Assembly (NCBI GenBank): GCA_905192935.1
Contig: CAJJMX010000004.1
Coordinates: 1-22,889 of the forward strand
Length of the DNA: 22,889 nt
Reading direction: 5' to 3'
Source: an uncultured Mailhella sp.
GTDB lineage: Bacteria; Desulfobacterota; Desulfovibrionia; Desulfovibrionales; Desulfovibrionaceae
Shown: in pieces, positions 1 to 10,552 of the stretch
Layout of the letters: each line of letters opens with the position of its first letter
Position numbering within the stretch: the stretch's first letter is position 1
Notes under the pieces: model-generated
What the model was told of the DNA's origin: nothing
Seen by the model: the letters and a program-made list of their open reading frames with translations, nothing else
Databases searched by the model: none
Made by a program: the position numbers and the translations under genes

Positions 1-24
1 GTTTACCAATTCCACCATTCCGGC
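1..24 (-). tRNA. tRNA-Leu, 5' end only (runs off left edge)
   Basis: The reverse complement of the first 24 bases starts GCCGGAATGGTGGAATTGG, which reads as a 7-base acceptor arm, U8, G9 and a D-arm/D-loop with the AAUUGGUAAAC pattern typical of bacterial tRNA-Leu. The anticodon is outside the window, so the isoacceptor cannot be named. A good promoter lies immediately upstream on the same strand (34-62), which supports a real gene. Another class II tRNA is possible but less likely from this 5' sequence. Confidence 0.78.
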
Positions 25-33
25 ACAGCTGCA

Positions 34-62
34 TCTATATAGATTTCAGCGCGCGAGGTCAA
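34..62 (-). promoter_or_regulatory. Sigma70-type promoter of the tRNA-Leu gene
   Basis: On the - strand there is a -35 box TTGACC (57-62), a spacer of exactly 17 bases and a -10 box TATAGA (34-39). Transcription would begin near base 27, only about three bases before the mature tRNA 5' end. That is a very short leader, as expected for a stable-RNA promoter. Confidence 0.7.
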
Positions 63-443
63 CCGTCCTTTTCCCGGAGAGGCAGAGAAAGCACGGCAAA
101 ACAGGCCTTCAGGGCGCTCCGCGCTTGCCTTTTTGCAGCGAACAAGCTAGGCTCAGTGCAAAATCTGGATCTGACATGAACGATACCTGCCAAACCACAG
201 TTCACAGAGGCGACAGCCTGCTCTCCGACATGGAGGATGCCGGCTGCCAGTCTTCCGACGTTCCTCTTGGAAGGAGCGCGCCGGCAGGCAAGTTCATTCC
301 TTTCGGACACCGCGTCTTCTGCGGTCGTCCTTCCGCCTTTTTCTTCCCTGCGCCCGACATGCGGGCCTTTCCCGTGCCGGAGCCGGTTTCTGCCGGCGCT
401 TGCCGATGTGGCATGGTCTTTTTTCCGGCCTGAACCCTATTTG
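63..443. other. Gene-free stretch upstream of the corC-like gene
   Basis: No open frame here has a ribosome-binding site or recognisable protein. A weak + strand promoter candidate is TTGCCT (125-130), a 17-base spacer and TAGGCT (148-153), about 300 bases before the next gene. The rest looks like ordinary GC-rich spacer, possibly a long 5' leader. It separates the leftward tRNA from the rightward corC-like gene. Confidence 0.4.
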
Positions 444-456
444 AAGGAGTATCGTC

Positions 457-1275
457 TTGGACGGCGAATCCCACAGTACCGTGTGGTCGAAACTTGGTGC
501 TTTCTTTTCCGGCAAGTCTTCGGAAGATCATCTGGAACAGGCAATCCGCGAGGCCCGCGAAGACGGCGAGCTCAAGGCGGAGGAAGGTTCCATGCTGCTT
601 TCCATACTTTCACTGGATGAGCTGCAGGTGCAGGACATCATGACGCCCCGCACCGACATCGACTGCCTTCCCTCTGGAACGACCATTCTTGAGGCGGCGG
701 GAGCCATCGTGGAAACCGGCCACTCCCGTCTTCCCATCTATAAGGAGACGCGGGACAACATCATAGGCATCGTTCACGCCAAGGACATGCTGAGTTCCCT
801 CATGCGGGCCGACCTTCAGATCGCTCCTGTGGACAGCATCATGAGCCAGCCCTTCTTCGTGCCGGAAACCAAGATTGCCAGCGAACTTCTTCAGGAGTTC
901 CGCAGCCGCAAGAATCACCTTGCCATCGTGGTGGACGAATACGGCGGAACATCCGGCCTCGCCACTATTGAAGACCTGCTCGAAGTCATCGTCGGCGACA
1001 TCGAGGACGAGCACGACGCGCCCAAGGAAGAGGACATCCGTCCCCTGGGCGAGGGAAAATACGAGCTTTCCGGCCGCGCCTACCTCGAGGAACTGGAAGA
1101 GCTCGGCATACATCTTGAATCCGATGAAGTGGACACCATCGGCGGCTATCTCAGTCTCGATGCCGGACACGTACCGCAGAAGGACGAGGAATTCCGCATA
1201 GGAGGATGGCTGTTCACCATCGCCGATGCGGACGCCAAACAGATACATACCGTCATTGCGACGCGCGAAGAATAG
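457..1275 (+). CDS. CorC/HlyC-family CBS-domain protein
   Basis: A 272-aa soluble protein of the CorC (YbeX) type. Members of this family contribute to Mg2+/Co2+ handling or efflux and envelope stress, but the exact role varies. After an acidic N-terminal helix region comes the first CBS domain, opening with the IMTPRTDID motif near residue 61. A second CBS domain covers about residues 125-185, with VVDEYGGTSGL and the IEDLLEVIVGDIEDE segment. A C-terminal CorC_HlyC domain covers about 195-270 (GEGKYELSGRAYLEEL and the DTIGGYLS stretch). There is no N-terminal DUF21 membrane region, so it is the short cytosolic form, close in length to E. coli CorC (292 aa). The start is a TTG with AAGGAG 7 bases upstream; no better start is visible. 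A hairpin follows, so it is probably monocistronic. The ybeZ/ybeY/lnt neighbours often found beside corC are absent. Confidence 0.88.
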   Translation: MDGESHSTVWSKLGAFFSGKSSEDHLEQAIREAREDGELKAEEGSMLLSILSLDELQVQDIMTPRTDIDCLPSGTTILEAAGAIVETGHSRLPIYKETRDNIIGIVHAKDMLSSLMRADLQIAPVDSIMSQPFFVPETKIASELLQEFRSRKNHLAIVVDEYGGTSGLATIEDLLEVIVGDIEDEHDAPKEEDIRPLGEGKYELSGRAYLEELEELGIHLESDEVDTIGGYLSLDAGHVPQKDEEFRIGGWLFTIADADAKQIHTVIATREE

Positions 1276-1279
1276 ACGC

Positions 1280-1315
1280 AACGGGGGCCATGGGCACACG
1301 CTCATGGCCCCCGTT
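1280..1315 (+). terminator. Terminator-like hairpin after the corC-like gene
   Basis: A 16-bp stem (1280-1295 with 1300-1315, one G-U pair) closes a 4-base ACAC loop. It starts 5 bases after the stop codon and is very GC-rich. The bases after it are TTCTGTC-like rather than a run of T, so it is a weak-tail intrinsic terminator or an mRNA 3'-end stabiliser. Confidence 0.65.
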
Positions 1316-1614
1316 CTGTCAGACGTTCTCCGCAGTTCTTTGCAGAACGGACCTTATGGACATGCCGTTTCCGCACGCCCTGCCGCATGTCTTTTTGCCG
1401 CGTGCACCATGCCGCACGACATTCGAGGCTCAGCGCGGGAAAAACACGGAATGTCGCGCATTTTCCCGGTCTGCCGTTTTTTCCCGGACGGGACATGCAG
1501 AAAGCACGGCGGCATCATGCAGGCGCTTCCCGCCCGAAGGCAGGACACGATGCTTGATTATCTCAGGACAACGTGTAATCATATGCAAGTTTAAACCTAC
1601 TTTAGGAGCGGAAT
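1316..1614. other. Spacer and leader upstream of carB
   Basis: No gene is visible in the stretch between the hairpin and carB. It contains a small inverted repeat (CGACATTC at 1417-1424 against GAATGTCG at 1449-1456). A marginal promoter candidate is TTGATT (1554-1559), 16 bases, then TAATCA (1576-1581). The carB ribosome-binding site AGGAG is at 1604-1608. No leader peptide or attenuator of the classical car/pyr type was recognised. Confidence 0.35.
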
Positions 1615-4868
<3,254 letters not shown>

Positions 4869-4872
<4 letters not shown>

Positions 4873-6008
4873 AAGCTCTGCTCGCCCTCGAAGACGGCTT
4901 CGTCCTTGAAGGGGAATCCTTCACCGGCCCCATCGAACTGACCGGCGGCGAAGTCATTTTCAATACCGCCATGGCCGGCTATCAGGAACTGCTCACCGAC
5001 CCGTCCTACGCGGGTCAGATGGTGTGTCTCACCTATCCGCTCATCGGCAACTACGGCATCAACCCCGAGGACATGGAATCCGAAAAGGTCCACATGTCCG
5101 CCCTCATCGTCAAGGAATGCTGCAAGGAGCCTTCCAACTGGCGCGCCACGGAAAGCCTGCCCGACTTTCTCATGCGTCAGGGCGTGCCGGGCATCGAAGG
5201 CATCGACACCCGCGCCCTTACGCTGCACCTTCGCAAGAACGGCGCCATGCGCGGCTGCATTTCCACCAGCATCCTCGACGCCGGGGAACTCGTGAAGAAG
5301 GCGCAGGAGCTGCCTTCCATGGAAGGTCAGAACCTCGTCACCCGCGTGGCTCCCGACAAGCCCTACCGCTGGGATGAAGAGGCCGGACGTCCCGCGCCCG
5401 TGACCCTCAATGCCGACGGCTCCTACAACTGGCCCGCCGGCAAGGCCCTCAACATCGTGGTGTACGACTTCGGCATCAAGTGGAACATCCTGCGCCTGCT
5501 CTGCAGGCAGGACATGGAACTTCTCGTGGTTCCTCCGTCCTTCACCTGCGACGAGGTCAAGGCCGTGAACCCCGACGGCGTGTTCCTCTCCAACGGCCCC
5601 GGCGACCCCGCCACCCTGAAGCCGGAAATCGCGGAAATCGCCAAGATGGCGGAGATCTTCCCCATCGGCGCTATCTGCCTCGGCCATCAGCTTCTCGGTC
5701 ACGCCCTCGGCGGCACCACCACCAAGCTGAAGTTCGGTCATCACGGCGTGAACCATCCGGTGAAGAACCTGCTCACCGGCCGCATCGAGATCTCGTCCCA
5801 GAACCACGGCTTCTGCGTGATCCCGCCCGAAGGCGTGGAAAAGGTGTACGTGAACCTCAACGACGGCACGCTGGAAGGCTTCCGTCATCCCACGAAGCCC
5901 ATCATGACCGTGCAGCATCATCCCGAAGCGGCCGCCGGCCCCACCGACAGCCGTACCTTCTTCGCCGACTACAAGGCCATGGTGCTGAAGGCGAAGGCCG
6001 GAAAATAA
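4869..6008 (+). CDS. carA: Carbamoyl-phosphate synthase small subunit (glutamine amidotransferase)
   Basis: A 379-aa class I glutamine amidotransferase subunit that releases ammonia from glutamine for CarB. The N-terminal CPSase_sm domain (about 1-135) has the family sequences FNTAMAGYQE and LTYPLIGNYG. The C-terminal GATase domain carries the triad: Cys270 in the AICLGHQ motif, and His351 and Glu353 in QHHPEAAAGP. The open frame extends 45 bases further upstream inside carB. I chose the ATG at 4869 because it has AAGGAG 7 bases upstream, it gives the canonical N-terminus MKALLALEDG, and its ATGA overlap with the carB stop indicates translational coupling. The order carB then carA is the reverse of the usual carAB operon. 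Confidence 0.96.
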
Positions 6009-6058
6009 CCTGAAAAAACATTCCGGAATCCCGACGATTTTCGGAATGGGACAGTTTG

Positions 6059-6105
6059 CCGAGGGGAAGAACGAAAGCGGGAACGCCTTTCGTCCTTCCC
6101 CTCGG
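6059..6105 (+). terminator. Long hairpin closing the carBA operon
   Basis: An 11-bp arm (6059-6069 with 6095-6105), one A-C mismatch and a further 7 bp (6071-6077 with 6087-6093) surround a 9-base loop. It lies 50 bases after carA. No T-run follows, so termination may be factor-assisted. A smaller inverted repeat (CATTCCG at 6019-6025, CGGAATG at 6042-6048) precedes it. Confidence 0.65.
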
Positions 6106-6283
6106 TGCATTAATGCTCCATGCCGGAGACTCACTCGTGAGTTTCCTTGCGCTTTAAAACATGATATCATCGGCGGGTGGTTGAAAACGCCCTCAAAGGT
6201 ATTCGGAGCATCGTCGCGGCATATTCTCCAAAAGTCCGCCGCTCTTTCCCTTCCCGCTTGTCCGCCTCCGGCAAAAGTGACGC

Positions 6284-6667
6284 ATGAAGCTGGCCGATAA
6301 AAAATTCTGGCTCCTGGAAATCCTGCTGCTGATCGGCGCGGCCGTCAGTTCAGGCATCCTTACCTCCTCCCTCCAGCTCTTCACCGTCTTTTTCTTTCCC
6401 TACCTCATCGGCACTCTCATGGCCTGGAAGCATCAGCAGAATCTGGTCTGGTGGAAACTGACAGGAAAAGTGCTGATCCTTGCCTCCGTCATTCTCATCA
6501 TCGAGCTGTTCGGACTGACCGGTATCTGGCATGACCCCGATGACGACGCCTACCTGACCGGCAGCGAGATGATCGGTATCGTCATGCTGTTGTGGGCAGT
6601 CCATGCTCCGGTTCTCATCGGCTGCGCCTCCTATGTCGTCTGCCGCCTCATGCCGGGCAACAAATGA
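6284..6667 (+). CDS. Small hypothetical membrane protein
   Basis: A 127-aa protein that I do not recognise. It is mostly hydrophobic. A first membrane segment covers about residues 8-28 (a LLEILLLIGAAVSSGIL stretch), a second about 30-47, a third about 60-80 (VLILASVILIIELFGL) and a fourth about 95-118 (GIVMLLWAVHAPVLIGCASY). Short charged loops lie between, including an acidic loop HDPDDDAYLTGSE near 82-94. It is likely an inner-membrane protein with three or four helices. The ATG at 6284 has no convincing Shine-Dalgarno sequence, so the start is uncertain, but the continuous hydrophobic pattern argues for a real coding region. It stands alone between the carBA hairpin and the M24 peptidase promoter. 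Confidence 0.6.
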   Translation: MKLADKKFWLLEILLLIGAAVSSGILTSSLQLFTVFFFPYLIGTLMAWKHQQNLVWWKLTGKVLILASVILIIELFGLTGIWHDPDDDAYLTGSEMIGIVMLLWAVHAPVLIGCASYVVCRLMPGNK

Positions 6668-6700
6668 CCCGTCCGGCATCGCCCGCCGTTCAGAGCATAT

Positions 6701-6729
6701 TTGGCTTTTACGATAAAAAGCCTTATCTT
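6701..6729 (+). promoter_or_regulatory. Candidate promoter of the M24 peptidase gene
   Basis: A -35 box TTGGCT (6701-6706), a 17-base spacer and a -10 box TATCTT (6724-6729), each matching four of six consensus positions. The spacer carries a LacI-type operator (6704-6719), a geometry that suits repression. The leader to the start codon would be about 112 bases. Confidence 0.4.
6704..6719. promoter_or_regulatory. Candidate LacI-family operator (site D)
   Basis: The sequence GCTTTTACGATAAAAA is centred on CG at 6711-6712. It shares the 12-base core TTTTACGATAAA with the site at 12894-12909 in the lacI/TRAP divergent region. It lies within the candidate promoter of the M24 peptidase gene. The same bases are part of a 7-bp inverted repeat (GGCTTTT at 6703-6709, AAAAGCC at 6716-6722). 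Confidence 0.5.
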
Positions 6730-6758
6730 CCCGAAAAGGAACAGGATTCGCCGCTGCC

Positions 6759-6784
6759 GGGAAGGGGCGCCTTCCGCCCCTCCC
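6759..6784 (+). terminator. Hairpin in the leader of the M24 peptidase gene
   Basis: A stem of 7 bp (6763-6769 with 6775-6781) plus 3 bp (6759-6761 with 6782-6784), with one bulged A, encloses a CCTTC loop. There is no T-run. It may terminate the upstream small gene or act as a leader structure. Its position after the candidate promoter favours a leader structure or attenuator. Confidence 0.35.
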
Positions 6785-6847
6785 GACTGTTCAACCTATA
6801 AAGCCAGCACTTTTTTCGCGCCGAAAGGCGCGGCATACGAGGATATC

Positions 6848-7927
6848 ATGAACAGGAAAACCTTTGAGGCCCGCCGGGAAAACCTGCGCCGTCTCATGCA
6901 CGAGGAAGGCCTCGACGCCCTCATCGTCTCTCAGCCCGCCAACCGCTTCTACCTCTCCGGATTCGAGCTGCACGACTGCCAGTGCAACGAAAGCTCCGGC
7001 TGCCTCATCGTCATGAAGGACGGCAAAGACTGGCTGTGCACCGATTCCCGCTACGAGGAGGCTGCGGCCAAGCTCTGGGACAGGGAACGGGTATTCATCT
7101 ACCGCGGAGCTTCGTCCGAAGCCCTCAACGATCTTCTCAAAAAGCTTTGCGGCAGTACCGGCATCATCGGCATGGAAGCCGAGCATCTGGCATGGAGCTA
7201 CGTGCAGCGCCTCGAGCCCGGCCTCACGCTCAAGGCCGCCGACGGTCTGGTAGAGAAGCTGCGCGAGGTGAAGGACGAGGAGGAAATACGCCTCATCGCC
7301 GAATCCGTGGCGCTCAATCACAAGATGCTGGAATGGCTGCCTTCCGTGCTGGTTCCCGGTCAGGACGAGGCAGGGGCGGCCTGGGCCATCGAAAAATACT
7401 ACCGCGAGCACGGCGCGTCGGAACTGAGCTTCCCCTCCATCGTGGCCATGAACGCCAATGCCGCCCTGCCGCACTACGCCCCTGACTCTCCTGCCGTGTT
7501 CACGGAGGACTGCATGGTGCTCGTGGACGAGGGCTGCCGCCTGAACCGCTACTGCTCCGATCAGACACGGACCTACTGGATAGGAAACCGTCCCTCCCCT
7601 CGCTTCACGGAAATGCTCGAGCGCGTGCAGGAGGCGCAGCGCCGCGCCATCGCCGCCCTGCGTCCCGGCGTGACAGGCAGGGAAGTGCATCAGATAGCCG
7701 TGGACTACTTCGCCTCCTGCGGCATGGACGGCTTCTTCACCCATTCCCTCGGTCACGGCGTAGGCCTCGAGACCCACGAGGGACCGCGCCTCAGCCCGAC
7801 CAGCATCAAGCCCCTTCAGCCCGGCATGATCGTCACCATCGAGCCCGGACTCTACTTCCCCGGCTGGGGCGGCGCCCGCTGGGAATACATGGCCGTCATC
7901 ACCGAAGACGGCTGCCGGGTGTTCTGA
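6848..7927 (+). CDS. M24-family metallopeptidase (Xaa-Pro aminopeptidase/dipeptidase type)
   Basis: A 359-aa cytosolic peptidase of the creatinase/aminopeptidase P fold, expected to cut N-terminal residues from Xaa-Pro peptides or dipeptides. The N-terminal creatinase-like domain covers about 1-130 and the pita-bread catalytic domain about 135-359. The dinuclear metal site is complete: Asp227 and Asp238 (VDEG and SDQTRT, with the usual ten residues between), His303 (HSLGHGVG), Glu332 (TIEPGLY) and Glu346 (ARWEYMAV). An open frame extends about 147 bases upstream, but the ATG at 6848 has GAGG 5 bases before it and gives the family's normal N-terminus. A perfect 6-bp GC hairpin with a GAAA loop (6817-6832) sits just upstream of the ribosome-binding site. 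A LacI-type operator lies in the promoter, suggesting co-regulation with the catabolic locus further right. The exact substrate is not predictable. Confidence 0.88.
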   Translation: MNRKTFEARRENLRRLMHEEGLDALIVSQPANRFYLSGFELHDCQCNESSGCLIVMKDGKDWLCTDSRYEEAAAKLWDRERVFIYRGASSEALNDLLKKLCGSTGIIGMEAEHLAWSYVQRLEPGLTLKAADGLVEKLREVKDEEEIRLIAESVALNHKMLEWLPSVLVPGQDEAGAAWAIEKYYREHGASELSFPSIVAMNANAALPHYAPDSPAVFTEDCMVLVDEGCRLNRYCSDQTRTYWIGNRPSPRFTEMLERVQEAQRRAIAALRPGVTGREVHQIAVDYFASCGMDGFFTHSLGHGVGLETHEGPRLSPTSIKPLQPGMIVTIEPGLYFPGWGGARWEYMAVITEDGCRVF

Positions 7928-8031
7928 CGCTCCCGCCTCTTCCTTCATGAGCGCGCCTTTGTCCTTCCCCCTGTGGACGGCAGCCCCAAAAGCGCTGGAC
8001 GAAGGAAAGAGCATGATTATCTTTTTCCTGT

Positions 8032-8058
8032 CGGGCAGAAGCGCATGCGCTCCGCCCG
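8032..8058. other. Imperfect hairpin between the M24 and DUF2333-like genes
   Basis: CGGGC (8032-8036) pairs with GCCCG (8054-8058) around an inner GCGCATGCGC palindrome (8041-8050). No T-run follows. The 161-base gap otherwise shows only the AGGAG ribosome-binding site (8078-8082) of the next gene. No clear promoter was found. Confidence 0.3.
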
Positions 8059-8088
8059 GCGGAACCATCCACTCTTCAGGAGACTCGC

Positions 8089-9003
8089 ATGATTCACCCC
8101 GAAAAGCGGCATTTCATCATCGTAGCCAAGACTCTCGGCATTCAGCTTCTGCTGTTCGTCGGCATTCTGTTCGTCGTATGGGGCTCCCAGAAGCTCTACA
8201 CCCTCATCGATCCCGTCAAGTTCCCCGTCTATCAGGCGGAGATCAAGGACAACATGACGGAACAGGAAAAGGGCGCGTCCCTTCTCTCCGCGCTCACGCA
8301 CCGCATGGAGGCGGAACTGTCCTCCACCTTCGGCTGGACGGCCAACGACATCCTGTTCAACCGCTGGATCATGGACAACCGCGCCTACCGTCAGTTCGGC
8401 ACCTACGTGGCCACCAAGATGCTCTTCGACCACTATTCCACGGTCATCGCCAAGCTCGGCAACAACGACAGGGAAAACGACCTGCTCTACAACGCCCGTC
8501 TCAACTACTTCGCCATCAGCCCCCAGCGCTGGGGCATGCTGTTCATCCCCTCGGCCGAAGGCTCCTTCAAGAAGGCGCTTTCCATGACCGAGCAGTACAA
8601 GAAGGATCTTCTCGCGGGCAAGGCCGTGTACAACTGCCGCACCGACGACATCTATTCCGCCTTCAATCTCATTCTCGGCGAAACGGTGTTCGGCTACGCG
8701 CTCGGCCTGCTCAACGACAGTCAGGACCTGCCCTTCTACACGCTCGACAACCGCATCTACGAGGCGCAGGGCGTCATCATGGTGGTGCGCGACTATCTCA
8801 AGGCCCTCTATGAGCTGTATCCTGAGATAGGCAACAAGAACAACGAACAGAACATGGCCGAAGCCATGCGCTACATGGATCTCATCTGCAATTACGATCC
8901 CATGTACATCACCTCGTCGTTCAACTCGGGCGAGCTCATCATTTCCTACCTGCTCTTTGCCCGCAACCGCCTCACCGACATACGCGACAGTCTGAGGATC
9001 TGA
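8089..9003 (+). CDS. DUF2333-like membrane-anchored protein of unknown function
   Basis: A 304-aa protein with one N-terminal membrane anchor (about residues 12-33, IVAKTLGIQLLLFVGILFVVW), so the rest probably faces the periplasm. The body is largely helical and soluble, with FGWTANDILFNRWIMDNRAYR near residue 80 and a conserved-looking C-terminal part ending in LIISYLLFARNRLTDIRDS. The pattern of an N-terminal anchor, a GW-x-NDI-x-FNR-x-x-DN motif and about 300 residues resembles the uncharacterised DUF2333 family of proteobacteria. That assignment is from memory of the family and should be treated as tentative. The start ATG has AGGAG 6 bases upstream. A strong hairpin terminator follows at 9061. 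No function can be assigned. Confidence 0.75.
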   Translation: MIHPEKRHFIIVAKTLGIQLLLFVGILFVVWGSQKLYTLIDPVKFPVYQAEIKDNMTEQEKGASLLSALTHRMEAELSSTFGWTANDILFNRWIMDNRAYRQFGTYVATKMLFDHYSTVIAKLGNNDRENDLLYNARLNYFAISPQRWGMLFIPSAEGSFKKALSMTEQYKKDLLAGKAVYNCRTDDIYSAFNLILGETVFGYALGLLNDSQDLPFYTLDNRIYEAQGVIMVVRDYLKALYELYPEIGNKNNEQNMAEAMRYMDLICNYDPMYITSSFNSGELIISYLLFARNRLTDIRDSLRI

Positions 9004-9060
9004 CGCCGCGGCCACACGGACGACGGCTTCCGAAGCCGTACCGAAGAAAACCTGAACACG

Positions 9061-9090
9061 AGGGGGAAGGAAAGCGTTCCTTCCCCCTTT
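9061..9090 (+). terminator. Intrinsic-type terminator after the DUF2333-like gene
   Basis: A perfect 12-bp stem (9061-9072 with 9077-9088) with an AGCG loop is followed by TT. It ends only about 20 bases before the next start codon, which leaves no room for a separate promoter downstream of it. Confidence 0.72.
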
Positions 9091-9108
9091 GCCATATCCG
9101 CAACTGCC

Positions 9109-10404
9109 ATGACAGAACATCACGACGCTCTCACCAGGGAAAGGCTGACGGCCCTTCGCAGGCTGTTCCACAGGCATGCCGAAACCGGCATGGCGGAATT
9201 CTGGACCACCGCGCGCATTGCGGAAGAACTGGAAGGCATGGGACTCTCTCCCGTCGTGGGGGAAAGCGTGTCCCTGGCCGAAGCCCGCATGGGCATGCCG
9301 GACGACGAGGCGCTGCGCGCGGCCGAAGCGCGGGCCGCAGAGGAAGGAGCGCCGCATGCATGGCTTGAACGCATGAACGGCGTCACCGGACTTGTGGCGG
9401 ACATCCGGCCCGACCTGCCCCTCTGCACCGTGCTGCGCTTCGACATCGATGCCGTCAACGTGCAGGAAAGCGACTCGCCGCAGCACCGTCCCGCAAGGGA
9501 AGGCTTCGCCTCTCTGCACGAAGGCCTGTGCCATGCCTGCGGACACGACGGCCATATCGCCGTCGGACTGGGCCTTGCCCATGAGCTTGCCCGTCTGCGC
9601 GGAGAACTTTCGCACAACGTGAGACTCATCTTCCAGCCCGGCGAGGAAGGCTGCCGCGGAGCCCGGGCCGTGGTCGCCGCAGGATGGCTTGCGGGAGCAA
9701 GACATTTTCTGGCCGCGCACATCGGCATGCATGCCGACAAAGATCACGCGCTCGTGTGCGGCGCACGCGGATTTCTGGCCACCACGAAGTTCGACGTGGA
9801 GTTCTTCGGCCGGGCCGCCCACGCAGGAGCGGAACCGCAGAAGGGCGCAAACTCCCTGCTCGCCGCAGCAAGCGCGGCCCTCAACATGCACGCCCTGCCC
9901 CGTCACGGAGACGGCGATTCCCGCATCACGGTGGGCACGCTCAACGCGGGCAGCGGCCGCAACGTCATTGCCGATCACGCCGTCATGACCTGCGAAACGC
10001 GGGGCGCCACCACGGCCGTCAACGACTTCATGTTCGAGCACTGCCGTTCCATCATCGAACACACGGCCGCCATGTACGGGCAGCGCTTCCGCATACGTCT
10101 CATGGGCGGCTCCGACAACGCCGACAGCGACGATGCCCTGATCCGCGTGGTCAGGGAAGCTGCCCGCGCCGTGCCGTGGTTTCAGGATAATCTCATCCGC
10201 GATACCGCGCAGGGCTACGGCAGCGACGACGCCTGCGTGCCCATGGCCGCGGTGCAGAAACAGGGCGGAGACGCCGCCTATATCATGCTCGGAAGCCGCC
10301 TTGCCGCAGGGCATCATGCCCCGGATTTCGACTTCAACGAAGATACGCTCCTGCCCTCCGTGGAACTTCTGACAAGAGTCGTCCTCGCCCTCGACAAGGC
10401 CTGA
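9109..10404 (+). CDS. M20-family amidohydrolase (AbgA/aminoacylase-like)
   Basis: A 431-aa zinc-dependent amidohydrolase that should cleave an N-acyl or amide bond of an amino acid. The closest recognised pattern is p-aminobenzoyl-glutamate hydrolase subunit A (436 aa) and related aminoacylases. Catalytic features are visible: LRFDIDAV near residue 110, Cys144 and His146 in the HACGHDGH motif, the Glu179/Glu180 pair in PGEEGCRGA, His in AAHIGMHA, and a C-terminal His402/His403 in GHHAPDFDF. The middle insert (FFGRAAHAGAEPQKGANSL) is the dimerisation/lid domain. The ATG at 9109 has no Shine-Dalgarno sequence and lies 18 bases after a terminator hairpin, so expression is unclear. Later ATGs would cut into the conserved HRHAETGMAEF start of the fold. 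No AbgB partner is next to it. Confidence 0.87.
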   Translation: MTEHHDALTRERLTALRRLFHRHAETGMAEFWTTARIAEELEGMGLSPVVGESVSLAEARMGMPDDEALRAAEARAAEEGAPHAWLERMNGVTGLVADIRPDLPLCTVLRFDIDAVNVQESDSPQHRPAREGFASLHEGLCHACGHDGHIAVGLGLAHELARLRGELSHNVRLIFQPGEEGCRGARAVVAAGWLAGARHFLAAHIGMHADKDHALVCGARGFLATTKFDVEFFGRAAHAGAEPQKGANSLLAAASAALNMHALPRHGDGDSRITVGTLNAGSGRNVIADHAVMTCETRGATTAVNDFMFEHCRSIIEHTAAMYGQRFRIRLMGGSDNADSDDALIRVVREAARAVPWFQDNLIRDTAQGYGSDDACVPMAAVQKQGGDAAYIMLGSRLAAGHHAPDFDFNEDTLLPSVELLTRVVLALDKA

Positions 10405-10439
10405 ACATTCTCACCGGCATGCTGTCACGACAGGCCGTA

Positions 10440-10469
10440 TTGACCCGTCCCTCACGCTTCAGGCATACT
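10440..10469 (+). promoter_or_regulatory. Promoter of the small exported protein gene
   Basis: A -35 box TTGACC (10440-10445, five of six consensus), an 18-base spacer and a -10 box CATACT (10464-10469, four of six). Transcription would start near 10476, giving a leader of about 77 bases to the ATG at 10553. Confidence 0.5.
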
Positions 10470-10552
10470 CATGCAGGTCATGGTATCGTCCCGGCTTCGG
10501 GATGGATCTTTCCGGGACATGGCGTGAAAACTTCGAACTGCGGAGAGAACGT

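Noticed and set aside
409..424. Sigma54-like TGGCAT sequence upstream of the corC-like gene
   Set aside because: The matching -12 GC element is missing (T-run instead), so it does not meet the GG-N10-GC rule.
63..456. Several overlapping frames upstream of the corC-like gene
   Set aside because: None has a ribosome-binding site or family resemblance. They contradict one another on both strands.
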